Shown: in pieces, positions 6,709 to 15,744 of the stretch
Layout of the letters: each line of letters opens with the position of its first letter
Position numbering within the stretch: position 1 is the stretch's first letter
Assembly: GCF_013377855.1 (NCBI RefSeq)
Contig: NZ_JABXYJ010000006.1
Location: 342,407 to 406,406 of the forward strand
DNA from: Cognatundibacterium oligocarboniphilum
GTDB taxonomy: Bacteria > Pseudomonadota > Gammaproteobacteria > Burkholderiales > Burkholderiaceae_D
DNA length: 64,000 nt
Direction of reading: 5' to 3'
Position numbers and translations under genes: made by a program
The notes under the pieces: generated by a model
The model's input: only the letters and a program-made list of their open reading frames with translations
Told to the model about the DNA's origin: nothing
Database searches by the model: none

Positions 6709-8691
6709 TTATTTTAGCAGGCGTTGCTCTGCTCTCGCGACAGCCTCTGAGGTGCCGCGGACAACGACGATGTCACCGGCCTGCAGCAGCATCGAATCAT
6801 GATGCTCCTGCCTGACTCTGCCTCGCCTGACGGTATGCACATCAGCGCCAATTTCGGTCAGCTGCAATTCACCGAGCATTTTTCCGATCGCATTTGCCCG
6901 TTCATTGAGGACGATCGTATGCAGACGGATTTGCATCGCTTCCGGGCTGTCGGCCACATCGCTGGCACCGCGAAAAAACCCGCGCAGGGACTCATAACGC
7001 GCGTCTCTTGCCGCCTGCACCCTGTGCACCACGCGGCGTAGCGGAATCCCCAGCATGACCAACGCGTGAGAAGCCAGCATCAGACTGCCCTCCATCAGCT
7101 CAGGCACGACTTCCGTTGCACCGGCGGCCCGTAATTTCTCAAGATCAACATCATCGTGGCTGCGCACGATCACGGGTAATGCCGGATTGATTTCGTTGAC
7201 GAAATGCAGCACTTTCAGCGCCGATGCGGTGCTGGTATAAGTGACCACCAGCGCCGCCGCACGGTGAATTCCGGCAGCCATCAGGCTTTCACGGCGGGCA
7301 GCATCACCGTATGAGACATTGGCACCCGCTGTCTGCGCCTCATGCACCCGATCAGGATCAAGATCAAGTGCGTGATAATCAATTTTTTCCTCCTCGAGCA
7401 AGCGCGCCAGACTTTGTCCACTACGGCCGAAACCGGCAATAATCACATGCTTTTTCGACGTCATGGTGCGTGCGGCGATCTGCGTCAGCGCCAGCGATTG
7501 CATCATCCATTCATTGGCGGAGAATTTCATCACGATGGCATCTGACTTCGCCAGGATGAATGGAGATGTCAGCATCGACAACACCATCGATGCCAGAATC
7601 AGCTGCAGCAATTGCGGGTCGATCAATTGCAGATCACCCGCCTGATTCAGCAAGACAAATCCGAACTCACCCGCCTGCGCTAATGCCAGCCCGGTGCGCA
7701 GGGCAACACTGACGGAACTGCCGAATGCGCGCGCCAGCCCGGTAATCAGTACCAGCTTTAACAGCATGGGGCCGATAAACAACAATATCACCAGCCACAA
7801 ATGATCCCAGACCAGTCGCCAGTTCAGCAGCATACCGATCGTAATGAAAAACAAGCCAAGCAAAACGTCGCGGAAAGGTTTGATATCTTCTTCCACCTGA
7901 TGCCGGAATTCGGTTTCAGAAATCAGCATGCCCGCCACGAATGCGCCCAAAGCCATGGAGAGCCCGGCCTTTTCGGTCAGCCAGGCTGCGCCCAGCGTGA
8001 TGAACAGCAGATTCAGCATAAACAGTTCCTGCGATCGCCGCCGGACTACAATCGTGAACCAGGTACGCATGATCCGCTGTCCGACCACCAGCAGCAGCAA
8101 TAACACCAGCACCGCTTTACCGCTGGCCCAGGCCAAAGTCTGCACCACATCTTTAGAATGGGTAGCCAGCGCGGGCACCAGAATCAGCAAGGGCACCACC
8201 GCCAGATCCTGAAACAACAGAACACTGATGATTTGTCGCCCGTGCAAACTTTCCAGTTCAAGCCGCTCAGTGAGCATTTTGGACACAATCGCCGTAGAAG
8301 ACATGGCCAGCGCGCCGCCCAGCGCAAAAGCAGCTTCCCAGCCGATCTGGAAATAACGTGGCAGCCAGGCGCTGGCTAGTGCACCCAATGCAAAACTGGC
8401 GGCAATCGTGACTGCCACCTGCGCCATACCCAGGCCGAATACGGCCTTGCGCATAGACATCAGCTTGGAAAGGGAAAATTCGAGTCCGATCGAGAACATC
8501 AGAAACACCACTCCAAACTCAGCCATTTCATGGGTCACTGCGCTGTCTTCAGCAAACCGTAGCCCAAACGGACCGATCAGGATGCCGACGACCAGATAGC
8601 CGAGAATAGGCGGTAGCTGCAGCATACGAAAGGCCACCACCCCCAGAACGGCGGCAGCTAACAGTGAAAGTGTGGTATCAAGTGCATTCAT
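6709..8691 (-). CDS. Kef-type monovalent cation:proton antiporter (CPA2) with RCK domain
   Basis: 660 residues from ATG 8691. Residues 1-385 carry about twelve membrane helices with the CPA2 motif F-Q-D-L-A-V-V-P (160-167). Residues about 415-530 form a TrkA-N (RCK) domain with the nucleotide-binding G-F-G-R-S-G (420-425). The C-terminal approximately 85 residues look like TrkA-C. The family exchanges K+ or Na+ for H+ across the inner membrane and is gated by nucleotides or glutathione adducts. The frame is open 44 codons further up, but that part would overlap the divergent kdsD and is Arg/Lys-rich without hydrophobic character, so it is excluded. KefB, KefC and YbaL subtypes cannot be separated here. 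Confidence 0.88.
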   Translation of the reverse strand: MNALDTTLSLLAAAVLGVVAFRMLQLPPILGYLVVGILIGPFGLRFAEDSAVTHEMAEFGVVFLMFSIGLEFSLSKLMSMRKAVFGLGMAQVAVTIAASFALGALASAWLPRYFQIGWEAAFALGGALAMSSTAIVSKMLTERLELESLHGRQIISVLLFQDLAVVPLLILVPALATHSKDVVQTLAWASGKAVLVLLLLLVVGQRIMRTWFTIVVRRRSQELFMLNLLFITLGAAWLTEKAGLSMALGAFVAGMLISETEFRHQVEEDIKPFRDVLLGLFFITIGMLLNWRLVWDHLWLVILLFIGPMLLKLVLITGLARAFGSSVSVALRTGLALAQAGEFGFVLLNQAGDLQLIDPQLLQLILASMVLSMLTSPFILAKSDAIVMKFSANEWMMQSLALTQIAARTMTSKKHVIIAGFGRSGQSLARLLEEEKIDYHALDLDPDRVHEAQTAGANVSYGDAARRESLMAAGIHRAAALVVTYTSTASALKVLHFVNEINPALPVIVRSHDDVDLEKLRAAGATEVVPELMEGSLMLASHALVMLGIPLRRVVHRVQAARDARYESLRGFFRGASDVADSPEAMQIRLHTIVLNERANAIGKMLGELQLTEIGADVHTVRRGRVRQEHHDSMLLQAGDIVVVRGTSEAVARAEQRLLK

Positions 8692-8792
8692 GAAGACTAT
8701 TATTGCCGATTTATCGACGCTGAATCCTGTTTTATTCCAACGACGATTAACTACGTTACGTCTGGCAGAGTTTTTGCTTACAGAATTTCGTT

Positions 8793-8798
8793 TATACT
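8793..8798 (+). promoter_or_regulatory. -10 element of kdsD placing the start at its AUG
   Basis: TATACT at 8793-8798 is a five-of-six -10 hexamer. With normal spacing the first transcribed base is the A of the kdsD ATG at 8805. There is no Shine-Dalgarno sequence between them (only TCCGGC). The -35 region 17 bases upstream is poor (GTTTTT). Confidence 0.5.
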
Positions 8799-8804
8799 TC
8801 CGGC

Positions 8805-9830
8805 ATGAACGCTCTGAATGCATCCCCTACCGATGACGCACTGGTATCAGCCGCCCGGCGTGCTGTGCAGCTCGCGTCCGAAACCCTGCAGATTGAAGCC
8901 GATGCGCTGATCCAGTTACAGGAACGGCTGCGCGCTGGCGACGCTCCGGCATTTTCGCAGGCAGTCAGCATGTTGCTCTCTTGCCACGGCAGAGTGGTGG
9001 TTTCCGGTATTGGCAAATCCGGCCATATTGCCCGCAAAATTTCAGCCACCTTTGCCTCAACCGGCACACCGTCCTTTTTCGTCCATCCGGCAGAAGCCGC
9101 GCATGGTGATCTTGGCATGGTGACGCCGCAGGATGTCTTTATCGCCATTTCCTATTCCGGCGAAGCTTCTGAACTGATGTCTATCCTGCCAATCATCAAA
9201 CGGCTCGGTGTCAGGCTGATTGCACTGACCGGCAACCCGCAATCAAGTCTGGCCGGTATTGCGGACATCCATCTGAATCTGCATGTCGATAAAGAAGCCT
9301 GCCCGCTGAATCTGGCGCCGACAGCCAGTACCACTGTCACGCTGGCACTGGGCGATGCGCTGGCAGTCGCCGTGCTGGATGCGCGCGGTTTCCGGGAAGA
9401 GGATTTTGCACGTTCCCACCCGGGTGGTGCATTAGGACGTCGGCTGCTGACTTATGTAAAGGATGTCATGCGAACCGGAGAAGCCATCCCAAGTGTGACA
9501 CCGGATACCGGATTGACGACAGCCTTACTCGAAATTACCAAAAAGGGGATGGCAATGACCGCCGTGGTCGATGCGGAAAACAAAGTGGTCGGAGTATTCA
9601 CCGACGGTGATTTGCGGCGGTTGATAGAGACCTCGCAGGACTTCACCCAGATTCGCATCGCTGACGTCATGCATACCAACCCGCGCAGTGTACGCGCAGA
9701 TCAGCTCGCGGTCGAAGCGGTGGAAGTCATGGAAACTTATCGTATTAACCAGTTATTAGTGACCGACAACGCGCATAAGCTGTTAGGCGCTTTGCATATT
9801 CACGATCTGACCAGGGCAAAGGTGATCTGA
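8805..9830 (+). CDS. kdsD: D-arabinose-5-phosphate isomerase
   Basis: 341 residues: a SIS sugar-isomerase domain (about 45-185) followed by two CBS domains (about 215-275 and 285-341). It converts ribulose-5-phosphate to arabinose-5-phosphate, the first step to Kdo for lipopolysaccharide. Key segments are G-I-G-K-S-G-H (about 68-74), H-P-A-E-A-A-H-G-D-L-G and the S-H-P-G-G-A-L-G-R-R linker before the CBS pair. The stop TGA shares one base with the kdsC ATG. First gene of the kdsD-kdsC-lptCAB-rpoN-hpf unit. It is divergent from the antiporter, and its mRNA may lack a leader. Confidence 0.95.
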   Translation: MNALNASPTDDALVSAARRAVQLASETLQIEADALIQLQERLRAGDAPAFSQAVSMLLSCHGRVVVSGIGKSGHIARKISATFASTGTPSFFVHPAEAAHGDLGMVTPQDVFIAISYSGEASELMSILPIIKRLGVRLIALTGNPQSSLAGIADIHLNLHVDKEACPLNLAPTASTTVTLALGDALAVAVLDARGFREEDFARSHPGGALGRRLLTYVKDVMRTGEAIPSVTPDTGLTTALLEITKKGMAMTAVVDAENKVVGVFTDGDLRRLIETSQDFTQIRIADVMHTNPRSVRADQLAVEAVEVMETYRINQLLVTDNAHKLLGALHIHDLTRAKVI

Positions 9831-10354
9831 TGTCTGAAGCAATGACACGCGCAGCCAGAGTTCGTCTAATGATCTTTGATGTCGATGGTATTCTGACCGA
9901 TGGCAGTTTGCATTTCGGTGCCGATGGCGAAGCATTGAAAACCTTCAGCGTGCTCGATGGACAAGGCATGCGCCTGATACAGGACGCAGGAATCGCCACA
10001 GCCATTATCAGCGCCAGACAGTCTCCGATCGTGGCACGACGGGCTGCAGACTTAGGCGTCAGCCATGTGCGACAGGGCATTCATGACAAGAAATCCGCCT
10101 TCCTCCAACTATTGCAGGAACTGGGACTCAGCGCCGGAGAATGCGGCTTTATCGGTGATGACGTGATTGACCTGCCCGTGCTGACACGCGTCGAATTTGC
10201 CGTCTCTGTGCCAAACGCCCATGCCGAAGTCAGGCAGCGCGTGCATTACATCACAACGGCAACCGGCGGAAAAGGCGCAGTGCGTGAGGTCTGCGACTAT
10301 CTGCTGCGCGCCCAGCAAAAATACGATGCCGTCATGGCACAGTTTCTGGCATGA
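9830..10354 (+). CDS. kdsC: 3-deoxy-D-manno-octulosonate-8-phosphate phosphatase
   Basis: 174 residues of the HAD superfamily, type C0 without a cap. It removes phosphate from Kdo-8-phosphate. The catalytic motif D17-x-D19-G-I-L-T-D-G is at 17-25, S-A-R-Q (about 61-64) is motif II, K82/K83 provide motif III, and G-D-D-x-x-D-L-P is motif IV. The start overlaps the kdsD stop by one base. Its own TGA overlaps the lptC ATG by four (ATGA), so kdsD, kdsC and lptC are translationally coupled. Confidence 0.95.
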   Translation: MSEAMTRAARVRLMIFDVDGILTDGSLHFGADGEALKTFSVLDGQGMRLIQDAGIATAIISARQSPIVARRAADLGVSHVRQGIHDKKSAFLQLLQELGLSAGECGFIGDDVIDLPVLTRVEFAVSVPNAHAEVRQRVHYITTATGGKGAVREVCDYLLRAQQKYDAVMAQFLA

Positions 10355-10995
10355 AAACACCGATTACCCTCGACCGCGCCCGCATCTGGATGGCTGTTGC
10401 CACCATCGCAGTGATCGCGCTCGGCAGTTTCTGGCTGCAAAATGTAATCATGCGCGGGGACGACGATTACCAGCACAACACGGCACGTCAGGAACCGGAT
10501 TATTACGTCGAAAAATTCAATTTCATCAAACTGTCTAACAACGGAAAAGCCAATTACCACGTCACTGGTGACAGTCTGGTTCATCTGCCGCGCACAGACC
10601 AGTATGAGATTCAGCATCCGCTGATCAACAGTTTTGACGACCAGCGCACTCCGATTACAATCAGTGCCGGCCGCGCTGTGGTCGAACAGAAATCAGATAC
10701 CACCAAACCGCGACGGGAACAGGATGTGGTGCATTTGTACGATCAGGTCAGCGTAGAACGCCCGGAAGGTCTGAACTCGCGATTCATGCGGCTCGATACT
10801 GAATATTTAATGCTGATGCCGGATAGCGACATCATCAAAACAGACAAAGCAGTGAGCCTGATGACGGCCAACACAGACACCACGGCCATTGGTCTGAATG
10901 CCAATAACGCCAAACAGGAATTTGAATTAATGAGTAAAGTCCGGGTTCATATCAGAAAAAATGCCGGACATCATTCCAACTCTCACGACCATTGA
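10351..10995 (+). CDS. lptC: LPS export periplasmic protein LptC
   Basis: 214 residues. One N-terminal membrane helix (about 11-30) is followed by a periplasmic beta-jellyroll domain, as in LptC, which links the LptBFG transporter to the LptA bridge. Typical features are the D-Y-Y-V-E-K-F-N stretch after the helix and L-x-L-Y-D-x-V-type segments (H-L-Y-D-Q-V-S-V). The start overlaps kdsC, and lptA follows 12 bases downstream. Sequence conservation of the family is low, so position in the operon carries part of the call. Confidence 0.92.
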   Translation: MKTPITLDRARIWMAVATIAVIALGSFWLQNVIMRGDDDYQHNTARQEPDYYVEKFNFIKLSNNGKANYHVTGDSLVHLPRTDQYEIQHPLINSFDDQRTPITISAGRAVVEQKSDTTKPRREQDVVHLYDQVSVERPEGLNSRFMRLDTEYLMLMPDSDIIKTDKAVSLMTANTDTTAIGLNANNAKQEFELMSKVRVHIRKNAGHHSNSHDH

Positions 10996-11007
10996 AGCGA
11001 GTCAGCC

Positions 11008-11589
11008 ATGTACCTCTTTTCTTTTGCCAGTCAACGCACCGGACATTTGCTGAGCCTGACACTGTTTGCCTTAAGCATGACTGCAACCTCTGCCACACGG
11101 GCAGAAAAAGCAGACAGCTATGCAGATACAATCATTGAAGCCGGCCATTCGTTTGACGATATCAAAAATAATGTCGCCGTCCTGTCGCATGGCGTCACGA
11201 TCAGTCGCGGAACGCTGCTGATCAAGGCAGAAAAAGCCAACCTGAAACAAGCTGTCGACGGTAAGCAAAATGTCGTGCTGATCAGTAAACCTGGCACGCC
11301 GGTCACCTTTCGTCAGAAACGGGATGGCGGGCCGGATTTATGGATAGAAGGCCAGGCGGAATCTGCCGAATATGACGAATCCACCGAAATGGTAAAACTG
11401 ATTTCGAATGCACTGGTGCGTTATCTGGATGGAAAAAAAGTCACACAAGAACAGTCAGGTGCATACTTATCTTATGACAGCAAAAATGATGTCTTCCTGG
11501 GAACCAACTCCACCAGCGGCCAGCACGTCGAGGGCAACTCCCGCGTCCGTATCGTGATCCGCAGCAAAACAGAAAAACAGGCTGACTGA
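11008..11589 (+). CDS. lptA: LPS transport periplasmic protein LptA
   Basis: 193 residues with a signal peptide at about 1-32 ending before A-E-K-A-D. The mature part is an OstA/LptA beta-jellyroll that carries lipopolysaccharide across the periplasm between LptC and LptD. The repeated strand pattern ([19 protein letters not shown] and V-R-Y-L-D-G-K-K-V) is typical. lptB starts one base after the stop. The C-terminal tail is charged (S-K-T-E-K-Q) and may be disordered. Confidence 0.93.
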   Translation: MYLFSFASQRTGHLLSLTLFALSMTATSATRAEKADSYADTIIEAGHSFDDIKNNVAVLSHGVTISRGTLLIKAEKANLKQAVDGKQNVVLISKPGTPVTFRQKRDGGPDLWIEGQAESAEYDESTEMVKLISNALVRYLDGKKVTQEQSGAYLSYDSKNDVFLGTNSTSGQHVEGNSRVRIVIRSKTEKQAD

Positions 11590-11590
11590 T

Positions 11591-12343
11591 ATGAAAGAGT
11601 ACGATAGCACCTTGATGGTAAAAGGGCTGCAAAAGCGTTACGGCGCGCGCCAGGTGGTGCGGGACGTTTCATTACAGGTTAAAAGTGGGGAAGTAGTTGG
11701 TTTGCTGGGTCCCAATGGCGCAGGAAAGACGACCTCGTTTTATATGATCGTCGGTCTGGTACCTTCGGATGACGGAGAAATCTCGATCAATGGCGTCAAT
11801 GTCTCCGATCTGCCAATTCATAAACGCGCAGTCCTGGGTCTGTCTTATCTGCCACAGGAAGCCTCCGTTTTCCGCAAACTGACGGTCGAAGAAAATATCC
11901 AGGCAGTGTTGGAATTACAAAAAGATCAGGAGGGGAAATTTTTGACCGGCAAAATCATTCAGGAACGCCTGAATGCCCTGCTAAGCGATCTGCAGATAGA
12001 AAAAATCCGCGAGAGTCAGGCGCTGGCATTATCGGGGGGAGAACGCCGGCGGGTGGAAATCGCCAGGGCGCTGGCAACCAATCCGCGTTTTGTCCTGCTG
12101 GATGAACCGTTTGCCGGCGTGGACCCTATCGCGGTCATTGAAATTCAGCGTATCGTGCGCTTCCTGAAAGAACGTGGCATCGGTGTACTGATCACCGATC
12201 ACAATGTCCGTGAAACGCTGGGTATCTGTGATCATGCCTATATCATTAATCAGGGTGCAGTACTCGCCAGTGGCAAGCCGGACGATATCATTCAGAATGA
12301 ATCCGTACGGCGGGTGTATCTGGGAGAACACTTCCGCATGTAA
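11591..12343 (+). CDS. lptB: LPS export ABC transporter ATP-binding protein LptB
   Basis: 250 residues. Walker A G-P-N-G-A-G-K-T is at 40-47, the signature L-S-G-G-E at 147-151, and Walker B L-L-D-E-P at 169-173 with catalytic E172, followed by F-A-G-V-D-P and the switch histidine in I-T-D-H-N-V. It powers extraction of lipopolysaccharide from the inner membrane together with LptF and LptG, which are not in this window. The R-R-R-V-E-I-A-R-A after the signature is characteristic of LptB. A second ATG eight codons in is possible; the first has a weak Shine-Dalgarno sequence. Confidence 0.96.
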   Translation: MKEYDSTLMVKGLQKRYGARQVVRDVSLQVKSGEVVGLLGPNGAGKTTSFYMIVGLVPSDDGEISINGVNVSDLPIHKRAVLGLSYLPQEASVFRKLTVEENIQAVLELQKDQEGKFLTGKIIQERLNALLSDLQIEKIRESQALALSGGERRRVEIARALATNPRFVLLDEPFAGVDPIAVIEIQRIVRFLKERGIGVLITDHNVRETLGICDHAYIINQGAVLASGKPDDIIQNESVRRVYLGEHFRM

Positions 12344-12354
12344 CGGGCTGCATC

Positions 12355-13836
12355 ATGAAACAAGGTTTGCAACTCCGCACCTCCCAGCATCTGGCACTGA
12401 CGCCTCAGTTGCAGCAATCGATACGGTTGCTCCAGTTGTCCACACTAGAACTGCATCAGGAGCTGGAAAATTTACTGACAGAAAATCCGTTGCTGGAACG
12501 TACGGATGATCCGCTGGATCAGGCGGTACGCTTACTGGCTGACGGTGCAGTCAGTCATGACAAACAATATGGCGAGGACAGCCCGACCTTATCCGGCACG
12601 GAAAGCGGTCCGGTATCACAGGACACTGCGGCAGAGCCCGACTTCCCTCCGGCAGACAGCATCAGCGCCAGCGATCAGGACTGGAGTTTTGACGATGCCC
12701 CAGCTGCGACCCGCAGCCAGGACGATGAAGAAAGCCGCCCCCAACTGGAAGCAGCCCATATCAGCCTGCACGATCATCTGCGTGAACAAATGCGCCTGAA
12801 TCTGCGGGAACCGCGTGACCGCGCACTGACTGAGCTGATCATTGATGCGCTGGATGATAATGGCTATCTGACGGAATCACTCGACGACATCTACTCAGGT
12901 TTGCCGATTGAATTATGCGTCGAACCGGAAGAGCTGGATTTTGCGCTGACGATGGTGCAGAGCTTTGAACCCGCAGGAATCGGCGCCAGAACACTCTCGG
13001 AATGCCTCGCACTGCAGATCAGACGCCTGCCTCGCATTCCCTTCGTCACACGCAGGCTGGCGCTCGCGATTGTCGAAACGCAACTGACTTTATTTGCGCA
13101 GCGGGATTTCAACAAGCTCAAGAGAATCTTCAATTGCGATGACGAAGATTTGCGGGAAGCGCAGGCCATCATCCGGCTGTGCGAACCCCGCCCCGGAACG
13201 GCTTTCACCAGCCATGATTCCGACTACGTCGTACCGGATGTGATTGTCAAAAAATGCGGCAACAACTGGCAGGTATTGCTGAATCAGGATGTGATGCCCA
13301 GATTAAGAATCAGCAGCATGTATGCCAACATCATGCGGCAAAACCGCGGTGAAACCGGACTCAGCACGCAACTGCAGGAAGCACGCTGGCTGATCAAAAA
13401 TATGCGTCAGCGTTTCGACACGATTTTACGCGTCGCACAAGCCATAGTTGAAAGACAACGCAATTTTTTCACTCACGGCGCAGTTGCCATGCGCCCCCTT
13501 GTTTTGCGCGAAATAGCTGATACACTGGGATTACACGAGAGCACTATTTCCCGTGTAACGACCCAAAAATACATGTTGACCCCACATGGCATGTTTGAGT
13601 TGAAATACTTTTTCGGCAGCCATGTCGCGACGGAAACCGGGGGGGAAGCATCGTCCACCGCGATACGAGCACTCATCAAGCAGTTGATAGGAGCAGAAGA
13701 CCAGAAAAGCCCACTCTCTGACAGCAAAATTGCAGACATGCTGGGTGAACAAGGCATGGTGATTGCGCGGCGTACCGTTGCTAAATACCGTGAAGCCCTC
13801 AAAATTCCACCAGTGAGCCTGCGAAAATCTTTGTAA
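12355..13836 (+). CDS. rpoN: RNA polymerase sigma-54 factor
   Basis: 493 residues. Region I is at the N-terminus (L-R-T-S-Q-H-L-A-L-T-P-Q-L-Q-Q-S-I), rich in Gln and Leu, and contacts enhancer-binding ATPases. Residues about 60-130 form the acidic region II. The core-binding domain follows, then the helix-turn-helix near 370-400 and the RpoN box A-R-R-T-V-A-K-Y-R-E at 471-480, which reads the -24 element. It starts 11 bases after lptB. The lptB-rpoN-hpf linkage is common in proteobacteria. Confidence 0.97.
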   Translation: MKQGLQLRTSQHLALTPQLQQSIRLLQLSTLELHQELENLLTENPLLERTDDPLDQAVRLLADGAVSHDKQYGEDSPTLSGTESGPVSQDTAAEPDFPPADSISASDQDWSFDDAPAATRSQDDEESRPQLEAAHISLHDHLREQMRLNLREPRDRALTELIIDALDDNGYLTESLDDIYSGLPIELCVEPEELDFALTMVQSFEPAGIGARTLSECLALQIRRLPRIPFVTRRLALAIVETQLTLFAQRDFNKLKRIFNCDDEDLREAQAIIRLCEPRPGTAFTSHDSDYVVPDVIVKKCGNNWQVLLNQDVMPRLRISSMYANIMRQNRGETGLSTQLQEARWLIKNMRQRFDTILRVAQAIVERQRNFFTHGAVAMRPLVLREIADTLGLHESTISRVTTQKYMLTPHGMFELKYFFGSHVATETGGEASSTAIRALIKQLIGAEDQKSPLSDSKIADMLGEQGMVIARRTVAKYREALKIPPVSLRKSL

Positions 13837-13844
13837 CTTAATCC

Positions 13845-13872
13845 TTGTAATCACGGTTTGAATTGCTATATA
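13845..13872 (+). promoter_or_regulatory. Candidate promoter of hpf
   Basis: TTGTAA (13845-13850) and TATATA (13867-13872) with 16 bases between, in the rpoN-hpf spacer. This would let the hibernation factor be made independently of the LPS operon. Overlapping alternatives such as TATGAT exist. Confidence 0.45.
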
Positions 13873-13945
13873 TGATTTAGCTCAGAACATCTCGAATCGA
13901 ATGAGCCTATCGTAACAGCAAGCAACATCACTATAGGAGCACAGT

Positions 13946-14290
13946 ATGAATCTCACCATCAGTGGACATCACGTCGAAGTCACTCCTGCCATTCGTGAAT
14001 ATGTACATACCAAACTGGAACGCATCCGGCGTCACTTCGATCAGGTCATTGATATTGCCGTCATCCTGACGGTTGATAAGCTCCGTGAAAAAGAAAAAAG
14101 GCATAAAGCAGATATCAATCTGCATATCAGCGGTAAAGATATTCATGTCGAAAGTCTAGCGCATGATCTGTATGCAGCGATTGATGCACTGGTAGATAAA
14201 CTGGATCGCCAGGTCATCAAGCACAAAGATAAAATCCAGGATCACCAGCATGACGCGATCAAGCATATTCCTGATCCGGCATCGCCCTGA
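13946..14290 (+). CDS. hpf: Ribosome hibernation promoting factor / RaiA-type protein
   Basis: 114 residues with the beta-alpha-beta-beta-beta-alpha fold of the HPF/YfiA family. It starts [13 protein letters not shown] and has the basic K-L-x-R-I-x-R-H-F segment and [16 protein letters not shown] helix. It binds the 30S decoding site in stationary phase and blocks translation. It lacks the C-terminal dimerization domain of long HPF (about 190 residues), so it is the short type. AGGAG is seven bases before the ATG. Followed by an intrinsic terminator. Confidence 0.93.
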   Translation: MNLTISGHHVEVTPAIREYVHTKLERIRRHFDQVIDIAVILTVDKLREKEKRHKADINLHISGKDIHVESLAHDLYAAIDALVDKLDRQVIKHKDKIQDHQHDAIKHIPDPASP

Positions 14291-14307
14291 CTGAACACAG
14301 TCGCATC

Positions 14308-14335
14308 AAAAAAGGACGCTCGAGCGTCCTTTTTT
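14308..14335 (+). terminator. Intrinsic terminator after hpf
   Basis: A 28-base perfect palindrome: six A, then GGACGCTC paired with GAGCGTCC, then six T. It ends the kdsD-hpf operon and is symmetrical, so it could also stop minus-strand transcripts. Confidence 0.92.
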
Positions 14336-14420
14336 ATTTCTGCACGTTATCTCACCGCACCGGCTTTGTGCATCCGGCTCCGGTATTGTCTCTCATGAAT
14401 TCTGTTCACCAGTAAACTCA

Positions 14421-14449
14421 GTGACGTTACCGTCATGCCAGCATAAAAT
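14421..14449 (+). promoter_or_regulatory. Promoter with a palindromic operator over the -35
   Basis: GTGACG (14421-14426) and TAAAAT (14444-14449) are separated by 17 bases. TGACG-TTAC-CGTCA at 14422-14435 is a perfect 5+5 palindrome covering the -35 hexamer, the expected place for a repressor site. It lies 35 bases before the CoA hydrolase gene. Confidence 0.5.
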
Positions 14450-14483
14450 ATTGACTTCTTCCGATTAATGAACCGGTATTCCC

Positions 14484-15578
14484 ATGAGCGATTACGTTAT
14501 CACCTCAGTCAGCAATTCCATCGGCTATATTCTGCTGGACCGCCCCAAGGCATTGAACTCCCTGTCACTGGATATGGTGCGTGCGATAAGCGCCATATTG
14601 CTCCGCTGGCGCGGCGATGCTGAGGTGAAGGCCGTGTTTATTCATAGCAGCAGTGAAAAAGCCTTCTGTGCCGGTGGCGATATCCGCTTCTTCTACGATG
14701 TCGGCACCGCGACGCCGACCGGAGACAGTGCATTGCTGGAAGACTTTTTCACAGAAGAATATGCACTGAACCATTTAATTCATTTTTATCCCAAACCCTA
14801 CATCGCCCTGATGAATGGCGTAGTCATGGGGGGCGGTATGGGCATCTCCCAAGCTGGAGAAACATGCCGTTTGCGCATCGTCACAGAACGAACCAAAATG
14901 GCGATGCCGGAAGTGAATATCGGCCTGTTTCCGGATGTGGGGGGCGGTCATTTTCTCTCTCGCACTCCGGGTGAATTGGGAACCTACCTGGGGCTGACCG
15001 GTGAAATCATCGGTGCTGCCGATGCCTTATATGCGGGATTGGCAGACGTGTATATCCCGACTGCGGAAATACACGCACTCATGACTCTGTTAAGTAAAAA
15101 TACGGCATCAGATCTGCGTATAGCGATACGTGATTTTGCTGCCGGCTTTGCAGATCAGGCCAAGCCGGAAACCAGCAGGTTGGCGACCCTGCACAATGCG
15201 ATCAATCATCTGTTCGCCGGCAACAGCGTCAGCACCATCTGCGACAGACTGCAGCAGGACAGCAGTGACTTCGCACAACACACTCTGGCAACGATGCAAA
15301 AACGCTCCCCGTTACTGATGTCGGTCACCCTGGAGCAACTGCGCCGCAGTAAGAACATGAACGTATCGGCATGCCTGCGCATGGAAAGAAATATGGTGCG
15401 TCACTGCTTCCGGCATGGCGAGGTGCTCGAAGGTGTGCGGGCACTGGTGGTGGATAAAGACAACGCACCGCAATGGTCGCCGGCAACATTAAATGATGTC
15501 AGCGAAAATCTGGTGCAAAGCTTTTTTGCACCAGTCTGGCCAGACTATGCACATCCGCTGCGCCATCTGCAAGACTGA
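14484..15578 (+). CDS. Enoyl-CoA hydratase/isomerase family protein, 3-hydroxyisobutyryl-CoA hydrolase type
   Basis: 364 residues, longer than simple enoyl-CoA hydratases (about 260) and matching the 3-hydroxyisobutyryl-CoA hydrolase branch used in valine breakdown. The oxyanion-hole motif F-C-A-G-G-D-I is at about 61-67. N-G-V-V-M-G-G-G-M-G-I (about 111-121) and P-E-V-N-I-G-L-F-P-D-V-G-G (about 148-160) are signatures of this branch, with the catalytic glutamate in P-E. The C-terminal half (about 200-364) is the helical region typical of the hydrolase. Flanked by terminators on both sides, so it is a single-gene unit with its own promoter. Confidence 0.88.
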   Translation: MSDYVITSVSNSIGYILLDRPKALNSLSLDMVRAISAILLRWRGDAEVKAVFIHSSSEKAFCAGGDIRFFYDVGTATPTGDSALLEDFFTEEYALNHLIHFYPKPYIALMNGVVMGGGMGISQAGETCRLRIVTERTKMAMPEVNIGLFPDVGGGHFLSRTPGELGTYLGLTGEIIGAADALYAGLADVYIPTAEIHALMTLLSKNTASDLRIAIRDFAAGFADQAKPETSRLATLHNAINHLFAGNSVSTICDRLQQDSSDFAQHTLATMQKRSPLLMSVTLEQLRRSKNMNVSACLRMERNMVRHCFRHGEVLEGVRALVVDKDNAPQWSPATLNDVSENLVQSFFAPVWPDYAHPLRHLQD

Positions 15579-15594
15579 TGCTACCGGCAATAAA

Positions 15595-15629
15595 AAAAAA
15601 AAGCATACGCAGGATACGTATGCTTTTTT
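15595..15629 (+). terminator. Intrinsic terminator after the CoA hydrolase gene
   Basis: GCATACG (15603-15609) pairs with CGTATGC (15617-15623), flanked by an A-run before and six T after. The A/T runs extend the stem, and it is symmetrical enough to work for livF on the other strand. Confidence 0.9.
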
Positions 15630-15744
15630 CTTTTATGCTCAATAGCATGTTAGGGAATGTCTGATGAGTGCCCCCAACAAATTTTCAATAGCAACCAGCA
15701 CTTAGGACTGGCTTTCGATATAGCCTGCTATCAATGATAGTGCA

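Noticed and set aside
8692..8823. 44-codon N-terminal extension of the Kef-type antiporter
   Set aside because: Overlaps the divergent kdsD start and its -10, and is Arg/Lys-rich before the first membrane helix.
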